From positions 4,369,642 through 4,433,641 of the forward strand of contig NZ_KN150731.1 in assembly GCF_000754805.1 (NCBI RefSeq): a DNA stretch of 64,000 nt. Direction: 5' to 3'. The notes beneath the pieces were generated by a model. That model was not told the DNA's origin, ran no database searches, and saw only the letters and a program-made list of their open reading frames with translations. The translations under genes were made by a program, and so were the position numbers. The stretch comes from Yersinia frederiksenii ATCC 33641. GTDB lineage: Bacteria; Pseudomonadota; Gammaproteobacteria; Enterobacterales; Enterobacteriaceae. Every line of letters begins with the position of its first letter. The stretch's first letter is position 1. Positions 7,675 through 16,215 of the stretch are shown piece by piece.

Positions 7675-9618
7675 TTAATAGACATACCAACTGCGTAATG
7701 TTCCGATTGTTACTGGCATAATATCGCTTACATCGATTGTGTAGCGATATAACTTGCGGGCAGTAGTTAATCTTTCTTTAGGGTTGAAGAATTCTAAGAC
7801 CACATCCCAACAGTCTGAGTCAGGACGACTTACTGGGCTTACCGCTGCACTTATCGTATTAAGAAATAGGGATTCCTTATAGGCATCGTCAAAAACTTCA
7901 CGCATTTGGTAGGCATTGGTTGCCGCATAATTAATTGCACGTTCATGGGAGTCATAACCGCGATTACGTAATTCGTAGTAAATACGGTTAATAAAGTTCA
8001 TCAATTCATCTGTTTTTGATGTAGCTAGGGTATCTTTCCCCATGACTAATTCGGCTAAGTCACGAGATTTCCAATTGAACATGCCGCGTAATACCGGGCT
8101 AACGGTTGGAATGACTTGTCCATTAAAGAGGCGTGTTTCCCCAGTAATTATTCCTGATACGGAAACACGTTCCACTCCCTCTTCTTCTTGATCATTCAAG
8201 AAGTTAACTATTCGTGCATATTCCAATACGGCAAACTGTGAATCGGGTTTTATGGCATAAACAGGAATACCATCAACTTTTAATACCCAAATTAAGGCAT
8301 CGGATTGTTCAATATTGTCCCCTGCGACCAGATGTTTTGCCATCTGTTGCGGATCAAAAGGATGACCTTGCCCATTACCCATAACCTGAGTGAAATAATC
8401 TAATCGAGCTTCCGTACCAAAGTCATAACCGATGGTTCCAATCAAAAAAACCTTTTCCTGACTACGAACATGGCGCGCATCAAAGTCAGCCTGTGGTTTC
8501 ACTCTATTTATGGGAGAATGAACATAGTTATTGGCTGCTGAATCATTAATTTTTGGCAAAGTTAAACTCGAGCTTTGTGGCTGAGTAGATAAGTTTGACT
8601 CGTTAAAGATATAACTCTCATTTTCTTCAGTTGCGGGAGTTATTATGCTTTCTGGTGCAGGGTATAAATCAGTTGATGATGGGATAATAATGCTATCTTC
8701 AGTTGACATAATGGCATTCCTATTTTGTGGGTAGAGTATTAACTCTTGTTGTACTCGCTGGAGCAACGATGAAATATTAAGGCGATGTAACGTGAATATC
8801 TGACGATCTAAAGCCGGTGACTGCAATTTCGTTGCGGTTTCAAATAACAATTTACTTACCACCTCTGCAGCCTGAATATTTCCATGCAATGATAGCGCTC
8901 GCATAATTAATGCTGAAAATCCGGTGATAATAGGTGCGGCAAAACTACTACCAGAAACTAGAGAAATATTGCTATCTGTTATAGCTACGGGTATTGATAT
9001 CCCAGGTGCTAACAACATTTTTTTACGTAGTTTATGACCAAAATTATTAAATTTGGCTGGATATCCATCTTTATCACAAGCACCGACGGCTAATACTGAA
9101 TCTAAAGAGGCAGGTAATGACTCCTGGTTAACACCTTCATTTCCTACTGCTGAAATAATCAGTATTCCAGCTTGCTGGCAACGATTTACCGCCTTCCGTA
9201 AGTCATCAGAGCCACGACCATTTACCGACAATGATGAGCCACTAATATTAATAATATGGCACCCTTGCAGGCGAGCTTCATTAATTGCTTTGGCAAGTGT
9301 TAACTCGGAACATCCCTGTAATTTCCCCTGTGAGTCCTCATGGAATACGGGAATATTGTAAACTTCAATATTTTCAGCAATCCCTACACTTTTTCCTCCT
9401 ACAATGCTGCATACAGCAGTACCGTGTGTAGTTTGTTTTTCCTCACTCACATATGAATAGTAAATATTCATATGGTTTAGTAGCGGATGGTTTTTTTCTA
9501 TTAAACCATCGATAATTCCGACTTTAATATTTTTTCCTGACTGACCTAAATTCTTAAGAGTGTTAAGATTAGATTCGTCTAAGAAAATGTCATTGTTTGT
9601 ATTTTTAGCCCCGGTCAT
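7675..9618 (-). CDS. Cyanobactin-maturation-type PatA/PatG subtilisin-like protease
   Basis: Subtilase (peptidase S8) of 647 aa without a signal peptide, so probably cytoplasmic. The catalytic triad is intact: Asp37 (VGIIDGLIEKNHP), His65 (THGTAVCSIVGG) and Ser225 (SGSSFAAPIITG), with oxyanion Asn160 (SAVGNEGVN). A low-complexity linker (about 300-380) joins a C-terminal domain starting near residue 385, with the hallmark GYDFGTEARLDYF (397-409) of the conserved C-terminal domain of PatA and PatG. In cyanobactin pathways PatA removes the leader and PatG cleaves and cyclises; architecture here is protease then that domain, as in PatA. The 49-aa peptide gene and an XRE regulator follow. The start ATG at 9618 is preceded by a purine-poor stretch, so initiation may be weak. 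Confidence 0.88.
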   Translation of the reverse strand: MTGAKNTNNDIFLDESNLNTLKNLGQSGKNIKVGIIDGLIEKNHPLLNHMNIYYSYVSEEKQTTHGTAVCSIVGGKSVGIAENIEVYNIPVFHEDSQGKLQGCSELTLAKAINEARLQGCHIINISGSSLSVNGRGSDDLRKAVNRCQQAGILIISAVGNEGVNQESLPASLDSVLAVGACDKDGYPAKFNNFGHKLRKKMLLAPGISIPVAITDSNISLVSGSSFAAPIITGFSALIMRALSLHGNIQAAEVVSKLLFETATKLQSPALDRQIFTLHRLNISSLLQRVQQELILYPQNRNAIMSTEDSIIIPSSTDLYPAPESIITPATEENESYIFNESNLSTQPQSSSLTLPKINDSAANNYVHSPINRVKPQADFDARHVRSQEKVFLIGTIGYDFGTEARLDYFTQVMGNGQGHPFDPQQMAKHLVAGDNIEQSDALIWVLKVDGIPVYAIKPDSQFAVLEYARIVNFLNDQEEEGVERVSVSGIITGETRLFNGQVIPTVSPVLRGMFNWKSRDLAELVMGKDTLATSKTDELMNFINRIYYELRNRGYDSHERAINYAATNAYQMREVFDDAYKESLFLNTISAAVSPVSRPDSDCWDVVLEFFNPKERLTTARKLYRYTIDVSDIMPVTIGTLRSWYVY

Positions 9619-9681
9619 TTAAAGCCTCAAATGTTTTTCTTTGCGTTGATAATAATCCTAACTTAATATTTTATTTATGTA

Positions 9682-9702
9682 GTATCAGTTTGGTATCAGT
9701 TT
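9682..9702 (-). promoter_or_regulatory. Tandem GTATCAGTTT repeats upstream of the protease gene
   Basis: Two identical 10-mers (9682-9691 and 9693-9702) lie 11 bases apart start to start, about one helical turn, 64-84 bases before the protease start. Their position suggests an operator, perhaps for the XRE regulator of the cassette. The rest of the spacer to 10033 has no gene. Confidence 0.4.
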
Positions 9703-9928
9703 AATAATTTATATTTGATTGATATCTAAGTGGTTTTCAATAAATGAGAGTGCTTTATACATTAGTAATTTTTACTTTTTATGACTGGCAAGGATAAATA
9801 TCGAGGTCACAGGCTGGAGTTACTAAGAACAAGCAACAAAAAACGGGGGTAGTAAAATGATATATGGAGCACTAAAGGTTCCATATATATCCATCATCTT
9901 TCAAGCTATAGCGGTATTGGTTGTCATC

Positions 9929-9970
9929 ACACACCCAATTCATTGAGTTATCTCAACTCCTTGGGTGTGT
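9929..9970. repeat. Strong intergenic hairpin between psiF and the accessory island
   Basis: ACACACCCAA and TTGGGTGTGT enclose a second small stem (TTGAG / CTCAA). There is no clear T-run on either strand. It lies just downstream of the psiF stop on the minus strand and may end psiF transcripts. It is the only structure I see in 9703-10033 apart from a short AT palindrome near 9860-9895. Confidence 0.55.
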
Positions 9971-10033
9971 TCTGTTGCCGTATACAACTCGAACTCTATC
10001 GGGTATAGATAAATGCGTGGTTATTACAGGGAG

Positions 10034-10369
10034 TTAAGCCGCTTTTTTCAGGCAAGTGCTCATAAAGGTTTTGCGGGCATCACCTTTTAACTCTTTGGTG
10101 GCCGCTTCCCCGTTACAGCTCTTCATTTTTTGCTGCTGCGGTGTCAGCGCTTTTTCATCAGGATGAACCTGTGCTTTTAGGCACTGACTCATGAATTTCT
10201 TCCGGTCATCACCTTTTAGTGATTGAGTTGTCGCTTGCTGATTACAATCGGTCATTTTTTTCTGCTGGGCAGCTTGCGCGGGTGAGGGCATTTTAGCCGT
10301 CTCTGCTGCCATCACATTGGCACTCAGCAATAATCCGGCAGCGAGCAACCATAGGGGAGTTAGACGCAT
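10034..10369 (-). CDS. psiF: PsiF family exported protein
   Basis: Small secreted protein of 111 aa with a cleavable signal (MRLTPLWLLAAGLLLSANVMA, cut near residue 21). It contains two copies of the PsiF repeat: KKMTDCNQQAT...LKGDDRKKFMSQCLKA and KMKSCNGEAATKELKGDARKTFMSTCLKKA, each with a cysteine pair. E. coli PsiF is induced by phosphate starvation through PhoB; its function is unknown. I chose the ATG at 10369, preceded by AAAGGAAC; the longer frame to 10564 runs back over the galM end and is spurious. A CTGTCA half of a Pho box lies in the upstream spacer, but I see no full box. Confidence 0.9.
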   Translation of the reverse strand: MRLTPLWLLAAGLLLSANVMAAETAKMPSPAQAAQQKKMTDCNQQATTQSLKGDDRKKFMSQCLKAQVHPDEKALTPQQQKMKSCNGEAATKELKGDARKTFMSTCLKKAA

Positions 10370-10485
10370 ATGAGTTCCTTTTATTGGGGCACTGTTTATA
10401 TAAGGAAAGTTGGATTCTGCAAGGCGTCTGTGCGGCTGCCTGACAGATGCTGTTAAGCGTAGTCGGCAGCCGTAAATAAAAACAG

Positions 10486-11550
10486 TTATAACGCAATAAA
10501 GTGATAAACGGTGGTTGCGTGGTAGGTTTTCCCCGGTTTTAGCCAACAATCGGGTTGCGGCCATTCAGGGTGGTTGGGGCTATCGGGCAGAAATTCACTT
10601 TCCAATGCGACGCCGGTGTAGCTGGCGTAAGTTCCGCCATCGCGTGAGGGGGTACCACCCAAGAAATTGCCGCTATACAACTGCAATGCCGGTGCAGTGG
10701 TATAAACACTCATCTGGACCTGATTATCTGATGACCACAAATGAGCTGCCGGGCTCTCGGTGGCACCACAGGTACGATGCAGCAGATAGGCATGGTCATA
10801 ACCTTTCACCCGTTGCTGGCAGCGGTCTTGCAGGAAGTCGCGAGCTAAGGTTTTCGCTTGGCGAAAATCCATGCCCGTTTTTTCCACGTTAGCCAACCCT
10901 CCGGTCGGAATTCCGTCACTATCAACGGGCAAGTATCTGTCGGCAAACAACTGCAACCGGTGTGTCCGCACATCATGTCCTTCACCATCAAGGTTAAAGT
11001 AAGCATGATTGGTCAGATTCACCGGGCAGGTTTTGTCGGTCTGTGCCTGATAGTGGATTTCTAATCGGTTATCTTCGGTTAAGAGATATTGGACTTCGGC
11101 AGTGAGATTACCAGGGAAACCCTGGTCGCCATCAGGAGAATACAGTTGATAAGTGACCTGTTTTTCATCCTGTTTAACCTTTTTCCAGCGCCGGGCATGG
11201 AACCCTTCAAGGCCACCATGCAGTTGGTTAACGCCTTGATTGGGAATCAGATGAAGGATTTCGCCGTCCACCGTGATTTGTGCATTAGCAATGCGATTAG
11301 CATAGCGGCCAACGGTTGCCCCAAGATAGGCCGCTTGATGCAGATAGTCAGTGGGGGTCTGGCAGCCCAGCAGTAACTCGCGTTTTTCTCCCCCTTTGAG
11401 TGGCAATATTGCAGACAGCCAGGTTGCGCCCCAATCCATCAGCGTCACACTCATGCCTGCTTTATTATACAATTCGGTCAATTCAAAGGGGTGACCATCC
11501 GGTGCTAACTGGTCAACACTGCTTAATGATGCAGCGCCGTTTTTCAGCAT
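10486..11550 (-). CDS. galM: Galactose mutarotase GalM (aldose 1-epimerase)
   Basis: Interconverts the alpha and beta anomers of galactose at the entry of the Leloir pathway, in the cytoplasm. 354 aa, close to the 346 of E. coli. Visible motifs: [25 protein letters not shown], the catalytic-histidine region [14 protein letters not shown], and the C-terminal [17 protein letters not shown] with the catalytic Glu. The ATG at 11550 overlaps the galK end by 7 bases and has AAGGAGCGGG inside galK, so the two are translationally linked. Last gene of galETKM. Confidence 0.96.
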   Translation of the reverse strand: MLKNGAASLSSVDQLAPDGHPFELTELYNKAGMSVTLMDWGATWLSAILPLKGGEKRELLLGCQTPTDYLHQAAYLGATVGRYANRIANAQITVDGEILHLIPNQGVNQLHGGLEGFHARRWKKVKQDEKQVTYQLYSPDGDQGFPGNLTAEVQYLLTEDNRLEIHYQAQTDKTCPVNLTNHAYFNLDGEGHDVRTHRLQLFADRYLPVDSDGIPTGGLANVEKTGMDFRQAKTLARDFLQDRCQQRVKGYDHAYLLHRTCGATESPAAHLWSSDNQVQMSVYTTAPALQLYSGNFLGGTPSRDGGTYASYTGVALESEFLPDSPNHPEWPQPDCWLKPGKTYHATTVYHFIAL

Positions 11551-12695
11551 AAACCCGCTCCTTGTGAAGCCTGACAGACGTAGAAGGTTTCTGTTCGCCC
11601 GTCGCTGTACTTCGGATATTCCCGCGCCACAGCAGCACGAACTTGTTCGACCAGCGACGTTGGCATTAGTGCGACAATACAACCACCAAAACCACCGCCA
11701 GTCATTCGAACACCACCTTGCTCCCCAATAACGGATTTCACAATATCTACCAAGTGGTCGATCGGCGGAACTGTGATCTCAAAATCATCACGCATTGAAA
11801 TATGAGACTCGTGCATCAGTTGCCCCATCAATTTCAAATCTCCGCGCGCCAGTGCATCTGCCGCAGCCAGAGTACGTTCATTTTCAGTAATAACATGGCG
11901 AGCGCGTTTAGCTACCACGGGATCGAGCTCATCTTGAATAGAGAAAAACAGGTTAGGATCAACATCGCGTAACGCTTTTACACCAAAGAAACGGGCTGCA
12001 GTTTCACATTGCTGGCGACGGGTGTTGTACTCGCTATCAACTAGACCTCGCTTCACATTGGAGTTAATAATGACCACCGCCACATTGTCTGGCATAGGTA
12101 CTGCGCGAGTTTCAAGGGTGCGACAGTCAATGAGTAGTGCGTGGCCTTGCTCGCCCAGTGCTGAAATCAACTGATCCATAATGCCGCAGTTGCAGCCGAC
12201 AAATTGGTTCTCAGCCTCTTGCCCATTCAGCGCCAACTCTACGCCACTCAGGGGAAGTTGGTAGAGCGATTGTAACGCCTGACCCACCGCCACTTCTAAG
12301 GAGGCGGAAGAGCTTAAACCGGCTCCTTGTGGCACATTGCCACTGATCACCAGATCAGCACCGCCAAAATCGGCATGGCGTAATTGCAAATGTTTGACCA
12401 CGCCACGCACATAATCGGCCCAACGGTACTCTGGATGCGGGACGATGGGCGCATCGAGCGAGAATATATCTTGCTGATTCTCATAATCAGCCGCAATAAC
12501 ACGAATCTGGCGGTCATCACGTTTGCCGCAACTGATTACGGTTTCATAATCAATGGCGCAAGGTAGGACAAAACCATCATTGTAGTCCGTATGTTCGCCA
12601 ATGAGATTGACGCGACCCGGCGCTTTAATGGTGATCTCAGGTTCATGATGAAACTGTTGACGGAAAATGGCTTGGGTATGCTGCTTTAAACTCAT
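11544..12695 (-). CDS. galK: Galactokinase GalK
   Basis: Phosphorylates galactose to galactose 1-phosphate with ATP; GHMP kinase family, cytoplasmic, 383 aa. All family motifs are present: [19 protein letters not shown] near residue 28 (galactokinase signature), [16 protein letters not shown] (ATP-binding loop) and [13 protein letters not shown] near the C-terminus. The start overlaps the galT stop (TAATG) and the end overlaps galM, as in a tightly coupled operon. Confidence 0.98.
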   Translation of the reverse strand: MSLKQHTQAIFRQQFHHEPEITIKAPGRVNLIGEHTDYNDGFVLPCAIDYETVISCGKRDDRQIRVIAADYENQQDIFSLDAPIVPHPEYRWADYVRGVVKHLQLRHADFGGADLVISGNVPQGAGLSSSASLEVAVGQALQSLYQLPLSGVELALNGQEAENQFVGCNCGIMDQLISALGEQGHALLIDCRTLETRAVPMPDNVAVVIINSNVKRGLVDSEYNTRRQQCETAARFFGVKALRDVDPNLFFSIQDELDPVVAKRARHVITENERTLAAADALARGDLKLMGQLMHESHISMRDDFEITVPPIDHLVDIVKSVIGEQGGVRMTGGGFGGCIVALMPTSLVEQVRAAVAREYPKYSDGRTETFYVCQASQGAGLC

Positions 12696-13744
12696 TAGTT
12701 GACTCCAGCTTCTCGATAATGAACATCACTTACTGCCCGCAGGTGTTCAGCCGCCTGTTCTGCTGTAAGGTCTCGCTGGGTTTCAGCCAGCATTTCATAG
12801 CCCACCATAAATTTCCGTACCGATGCCGAGCGCAGCAGTGGCGGATAAAAATGTGCGTGTAACTGCCAATGCGTATTGTCATCCGAGTTATAAGGTGCGC
12901 CGTGCCATCCCATTGAATAAGGGAATGAGCATGAGAACAAATTGTCGTAGCGGCTGGTCAGTTTTTTCAATGCAATAGCCAGATTGCCGCGTTGTTCAGT
13001 GGACAATGCCTCTAGCCGCAGGACATGAGTTTTTGGCAGCAGCAAAGTTTCAAATGGCCATGCCGCCCAGTAGGGCACTACCGCCAGCCAGTGTTCGGTT
13101 TCAACCACGACTCGGCTCCCGTCGCGGCGCTCACGATCAACATAGTCGAGCAGCATCGGTGATTGATGCTGCTGAAAATATTGCTGTTGCAAGCGGTCTT
13201 CGCGCGCGGCTTCATTCGGTAAGAAGCTATTCGCCCATATTTGCCCATGAGGATGCGGATTTGAGCAACCCATTGCCGCGCCTTTATTTTCAAACACTTG
13301 TACCCATGGATAGGTTTTACCCAATTCGGCACTTTGCTGTTGCCAGGTTTGGATGACGTGCTCCAACGCCGGTACTGTCAGTTGCGGCAAGGTTTTGCTG
13401 TGATCCGGTGAGAAACAGATGACTCGGCTGGTACCACGCGCACTTTGACTGCGCATCAGTGGGTCATGACTTTGCGGTGCATCAGGCGTGTCGGGCATCA
13501 GTGCCGCAAAGTCATTGGTAAACACATAGGTTGACGGGTAGTCAGGGTTCACATCACCGGTCACTCGTGTATTGCCTGGGCATAAGAAGCAATCAGGGTC
13601 ATGTGCCGGTAAATTCTCGGTGGCTGGCGCTTCCTGCTGGCCTTGCCAGGGGCGTTTGGCTCGATGTGGCGATACCAGCACCCACTGATCGCTCAGCGGG
13701 TTATATCTGCGATGTGGATGATCCACAGGGTTAAAATCAGTCAT
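12695..13744 (-). CDS. galT: Galactose-1-phosphate uridylyltransferase GalT
   Basis: Transfers UMP from UDP-glucose to galactose 1-phosphate through a uridylylated histidine; 349 aa, normal length. The active-site motif is intact ([19 protein letters not shown], with HPHPHG-type histidine triad). Zinc-binding residues of the N-terminal part (DCFLCPGN) are visible. It follows galE by 9 bases and overlaps galK by one base. Confidence 0.98.
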   Translation of the reverse strand: MTDFNPVDHPHRRYNPLSDQWVLVSPHRAKRPWQGQQEAPATENLPAHDPDCFLCPGNTRVTGDVNPDYPSTYVFTNDFAALMPDTPDAPQSHDPLMRSQSARGTSRVICFSPDHSKTLPQLTVPALEHVIQTWQQQSAELGKTYPWVQVFENKGAAMGCSNPHPHGQIWANSFLPNEAAREDRLQQQYFQQHQSPMLLDYVDRERRDGSRVVVETEHWLAVVPYWAAWPFETLLLPKTHVLRLEALSTEQRGNLAIALKKLTSRYDNLFSCSFPYSMGWHGAPYNSDDNTHWQLHAHFYPPLLRSASVRKFMVGYEMLAETQRDLTAEQAAEHLRAVSDVHYREAGVN

Positions 13745-13753
13745 AAAAATACC

Positions 13754-14770
13754 TTAATCGGGATAGCCCTGAGGATTATTGGATTGCCAGCGCCAGGTAT
13801 CTGCCGCCATTTCATCAAGTGAGCGACTGACCCGCCAATCCAGTTGTTCTGCCGCCTTGGTGGGATCTGCCCAATAAGCCGGGAGGTCGCCCTCACGACG
13901 TGGGGCAAAATGGTAGGCTAGCGGTTTGCCGCAAGCTTTGCTGAATGCCTCGACCACTTGTAAAACACTGTGACCGACGCCAGCACCAAGATTGAAAATA
14001 TGTACCCTGGGCTGATTATGTAGCTTTTTCATGGCAGCAACATGGCCGTCAGCTAAATCAACCACATGAATATAATCACGCACCCCAGTGCCATCTGGCG
14101 TTGGATAGTCATTGCCGAAGATGGACAAAGATTCACGACGGCCCACCGCCACTTGTGCAATAAATGGCATCAGGTTATTCGGGATACCCTGTGGGTCTTC
14201 CCCCATCAACCCCGACGGATGTGCGCCAACCGGATTGAAATAGCGTAAAATGGTCATATTCCACTGTGGATCAGACAGTTGCACATCTTGCAAAATTTGC
14301 TCAACCATCAATTTGCTCTGGCCATATGGGCTAGAAGGTGTGCCAGTCGGGAAACTTTCAACATAAGGAATCTGTGGTTGATCACCATAGACCGTAGCAG
14401 AAGAGCTAAAGATAAAGTTTTTGACTTGCGCGGCGCGCATGGCCTCCAACAATACTAAGGTGCCATAAACATTATTATCGTAATATTCCAATGGTTTACT
14501 GACCGATTCACCCACCGCCTTTAAACCCGCGAAATGAATGACGGCATGAATAGGATGAGTGGCAAATATTTTGTCGAGCAGTGCGCGATCGCGAACATCC
14601 CCCTGATAAAGTTCAGGAGTGTAGCCGGTCAAACGGTTGATCCGAGCTAATACGCTGGATTTGCTGTTGCAAAGGTTGTCGAGGATCACTGGCTTATAGC
14701 CAGCTTCAATCAATTGCACACAGGTATGGCTACCAATGTAACCGCTACCACCTGTTACCAGAACGTACAT
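13754..14770 (-). CDS. galE: UDP-glucose 4-epimerase GalE
   Basis: Interconverts UDP-galactose and UDP-glucose with tightly bound NAD; short-chain dehydrogenase fold, 338 aa. Visible: the NAD-binding GGSGYIGSHTCVQL at the N-terminus and the catalytic Ser-Tyr-Lys set (SSSATVYG and SPYGQSKLM). It is the first gene of galETKM and supplies UDP-galactose for surface polysaccharides as well as galactose breakdown. A GalR-type operator lies about 77 bases before the start, and a TATATT -10 candidate (14802-14807, minus strand) lies between them. Confidence 0.98.
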   Translation of the reverse strand: MYVLVTGGSGYIGSHTCVQLIEAGYKPVILDNLCNSKSSVLARINRLTGYTPELYQGDVRDRALLDKIFATHPIHAVIHFAGLKAVGESVSKPLEYYDNNVYGTLVLLEAMRAAQVKNFIFSSSATVYGDQPQIPYVESFPTGTPSSPYGQSKLMVEQILQDVQLSDPQWNMTILRYFNPVGAHPSGLMGEDPQGIPNNLMPFIAQVAVGRRESLSIFGNDYPTPDGTGVRDYIHVVDLADGHVAAMKKLHNQPRVHIFNLGAGVGHSVLQVVEAFSKACGKPLAYHFAPRREGDLPAYWADPTKAAEQLDWRVSRSLDEMAADTWRWQSNNPQGYPD

Positions 14771-14846
14771 AAAAGACTCCTCGAATGACTTTTGTTTAAG
14801 AAATATAGCATGCCATTATGTGAGAAAAGGTGATCTGCGCTCAATA

Positions 14847-14862
14847 ATGGAATCGTTTACAG
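14847..14862 (-). promoter_or_regulatory. GalR/GalS operator of the gal operon
   Basis: On the minus strand this reads CTGTAAACGATTCCAT, matching the E. coli external gal operator GTGTAAACGATTCCAC at 14 of 16 bases. It lies upstream of the probable galE promoter. I did not find a second operator inside galE. Confidence 0.8.
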
Positions 14863-15011
14863 TTAAATTATTTCTAGCTTAATCTCTGTGAGAGCCTAAA
14901 GACAGGGGAATGAATAAGGATAGGTAAAAAAGCGTAGAAATCTCAGGCATGACAATGATAACTGAAGTGGTAGCGTTCTCATCCATCAATTTAGCAGGAA
15001 TGTCCTATCCC

Positions 15012-15194
15012 CTGCGTCCTTGGCACTACAGAGTTGTTAGCTGCTCTTACTCACCCGAATCACTGACTTGAGTCAGCTCATCGGGATGAGTTCGTTGGCT
15101 GCCTAGCTGTAGCACCAATGACTTTGGGGATATCTTCGTCCTTGTCGCCAGAGTTGTTAGCTGCTCTTACTCACCCGAATCACTGACTTGAGTC
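15012..15194 (-). repeat. ERIC-type repeat with a 45-bp duplicated segment
   Basis: A 45-base segment beginning AGAGTTGTTAGCTGCTC occurs identically at 15030-15074 and 15150-15194, exactly 120 bases apart. The surrounding sequence (ACTCACCCGAATCACTGACT, then AGCTCATCGGGATGAGT) has the ERIC core in reverse orientation. This looks like one full ERIC followed by half of another. The second copy ends 14 bases after the stop of the CPBP gene. The rest of the 14863-15011 spacer holds nothing I recognise. Confidence 0.8.
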
Positions 15195-15207
15195 GGATCA
15201 TTAAAGA

Positions 15208-16026
15208 TTAATGCGCCACATAAAGTGGATAGGTAAAGAACAGCAGATGCATCAGGTTCAGGCCGAAATGGAATGCGACGGCAACCCACAAACGGCCACT
15301 CCACAACCACGCCAGACCATAAATCACCCCAGCGAGTGCCGCGAACACCATTAACAGCGGGCCTCCAGCAACATGCGCGGCGCCAAAGAGTAACGCGGTG
15401 AGCAGCAGTGCCGGATAGTTCCCAATACATTGGCTTAAACGCTGTTGCAAATAACCACGGAAAAGTGCTTCTTCAGCCAGACAAACAAAGAAAACATTGG
15501 CGATAACAAAAGAGCCAAACCATGCCGGAGTGTGCATCTCAATTTTCAAGCCACCTAAGGCGACGGCCAGCAGAAGTAAAGCCGGCACGCTGACTATCAA
15601 GCTAATCCAGCCAAGTTTACTGACTGATAGCTGCTTTTTGGCGACAAACAATGTCGGTAGGCATGCGAGCAGGATAAAGGGCACCAGTGCCTTATCCAAA
15701 TTGTAATACATGCTAAAGGCCGCACTGAGTGGCCCGACATTCACTTTATCCAATACTTTTAGATTGTTAAATCCGGGTACCAGATGCAGGAATAAGGCAA
15801 TGGCAGCTAACACCAAGAGCAATTCTAGGCCAGCGGCCAACCATTTTCGTTGGCGATATTTTTTCAGCAGTAGGGCAACAATCAACGTTAGCAGTAAGAA
15901 TGCTGCTGATGGCAGTGTCAGAACACCATGATAAAGCGCCATCGATAAGGAAAGAGCCAAGAGAAACAGGGAGAGTACCCGGTTAATTGATAAGAAAAGC
16001 AGTGATGCAGCTAGTACGCCCCACAT
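15208..16026 (-). CDS. CPBP-family intramembrane metalloprotease
   Basis: Polytopic membrane protein of 272 aa with about eight hydrophobic segments. The CPBP (Abi/CAAX-protease-like) signature is present: AEEALFRGYLQ (the EExxxR motif) near residue 185, then LLFGAAHVAGG and VAFHFGLNLMH, each with the expected histidine. The family cleaves substrates inside the membrane; the target here is unknown. The N-terminal half is a long hydrophobic stretch. Its neighbours (gal and mod operons) give no clue; the gene stands alone, with ERIC repeats after its stop. Confidence 0.85.
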   Translation of the reverse strand: MWGVLAASLLFLSINRVLSLFLLALSLSMALYHGVLTLPSAAFLLLTLIVALLLKKYRQRKWLAAGLELLLVLAAIALFLHLVPGFNNLKVLDKVNVGPLSAAFSMYYNLDKALVPFILLACLPTLFVAKKQLSVSKLGWISLIVSVPALLLLAVALGGLKIEMHTPAWFGSFVIANVFFVCLAEEALFRGYLQQRLSQCIGNYPALLLTALLFGAAHVAGGPLLMVFAALAGVIYGLAWLWSGRLWVAVAFHFGLNLMHLLFFTYPLYVAH

Positions 16027-16215
16027 AAGTCATCCCTTTACTATTAAGTCCATATTCTAAGCCAGCTAATATAAAGCGCTTATCCATCGTCAGCATCAAT
16101 CATGGCTGACAGTGGGAATAGTAGCATAGGCTAATGCCAATGACTCTCAGCTCAGTTGAGAAAAACTCTCATTGTTTTCCAGAATAATATAATGATATAT
16201 ATTTTTAAGTCATAT

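Noticed and set aside
10370-10564. N-terminal extension of PsiF
   Set aside because: It overlaps the galM end; the ATG at 10369 has a ribosome site and starts a signal peptide.
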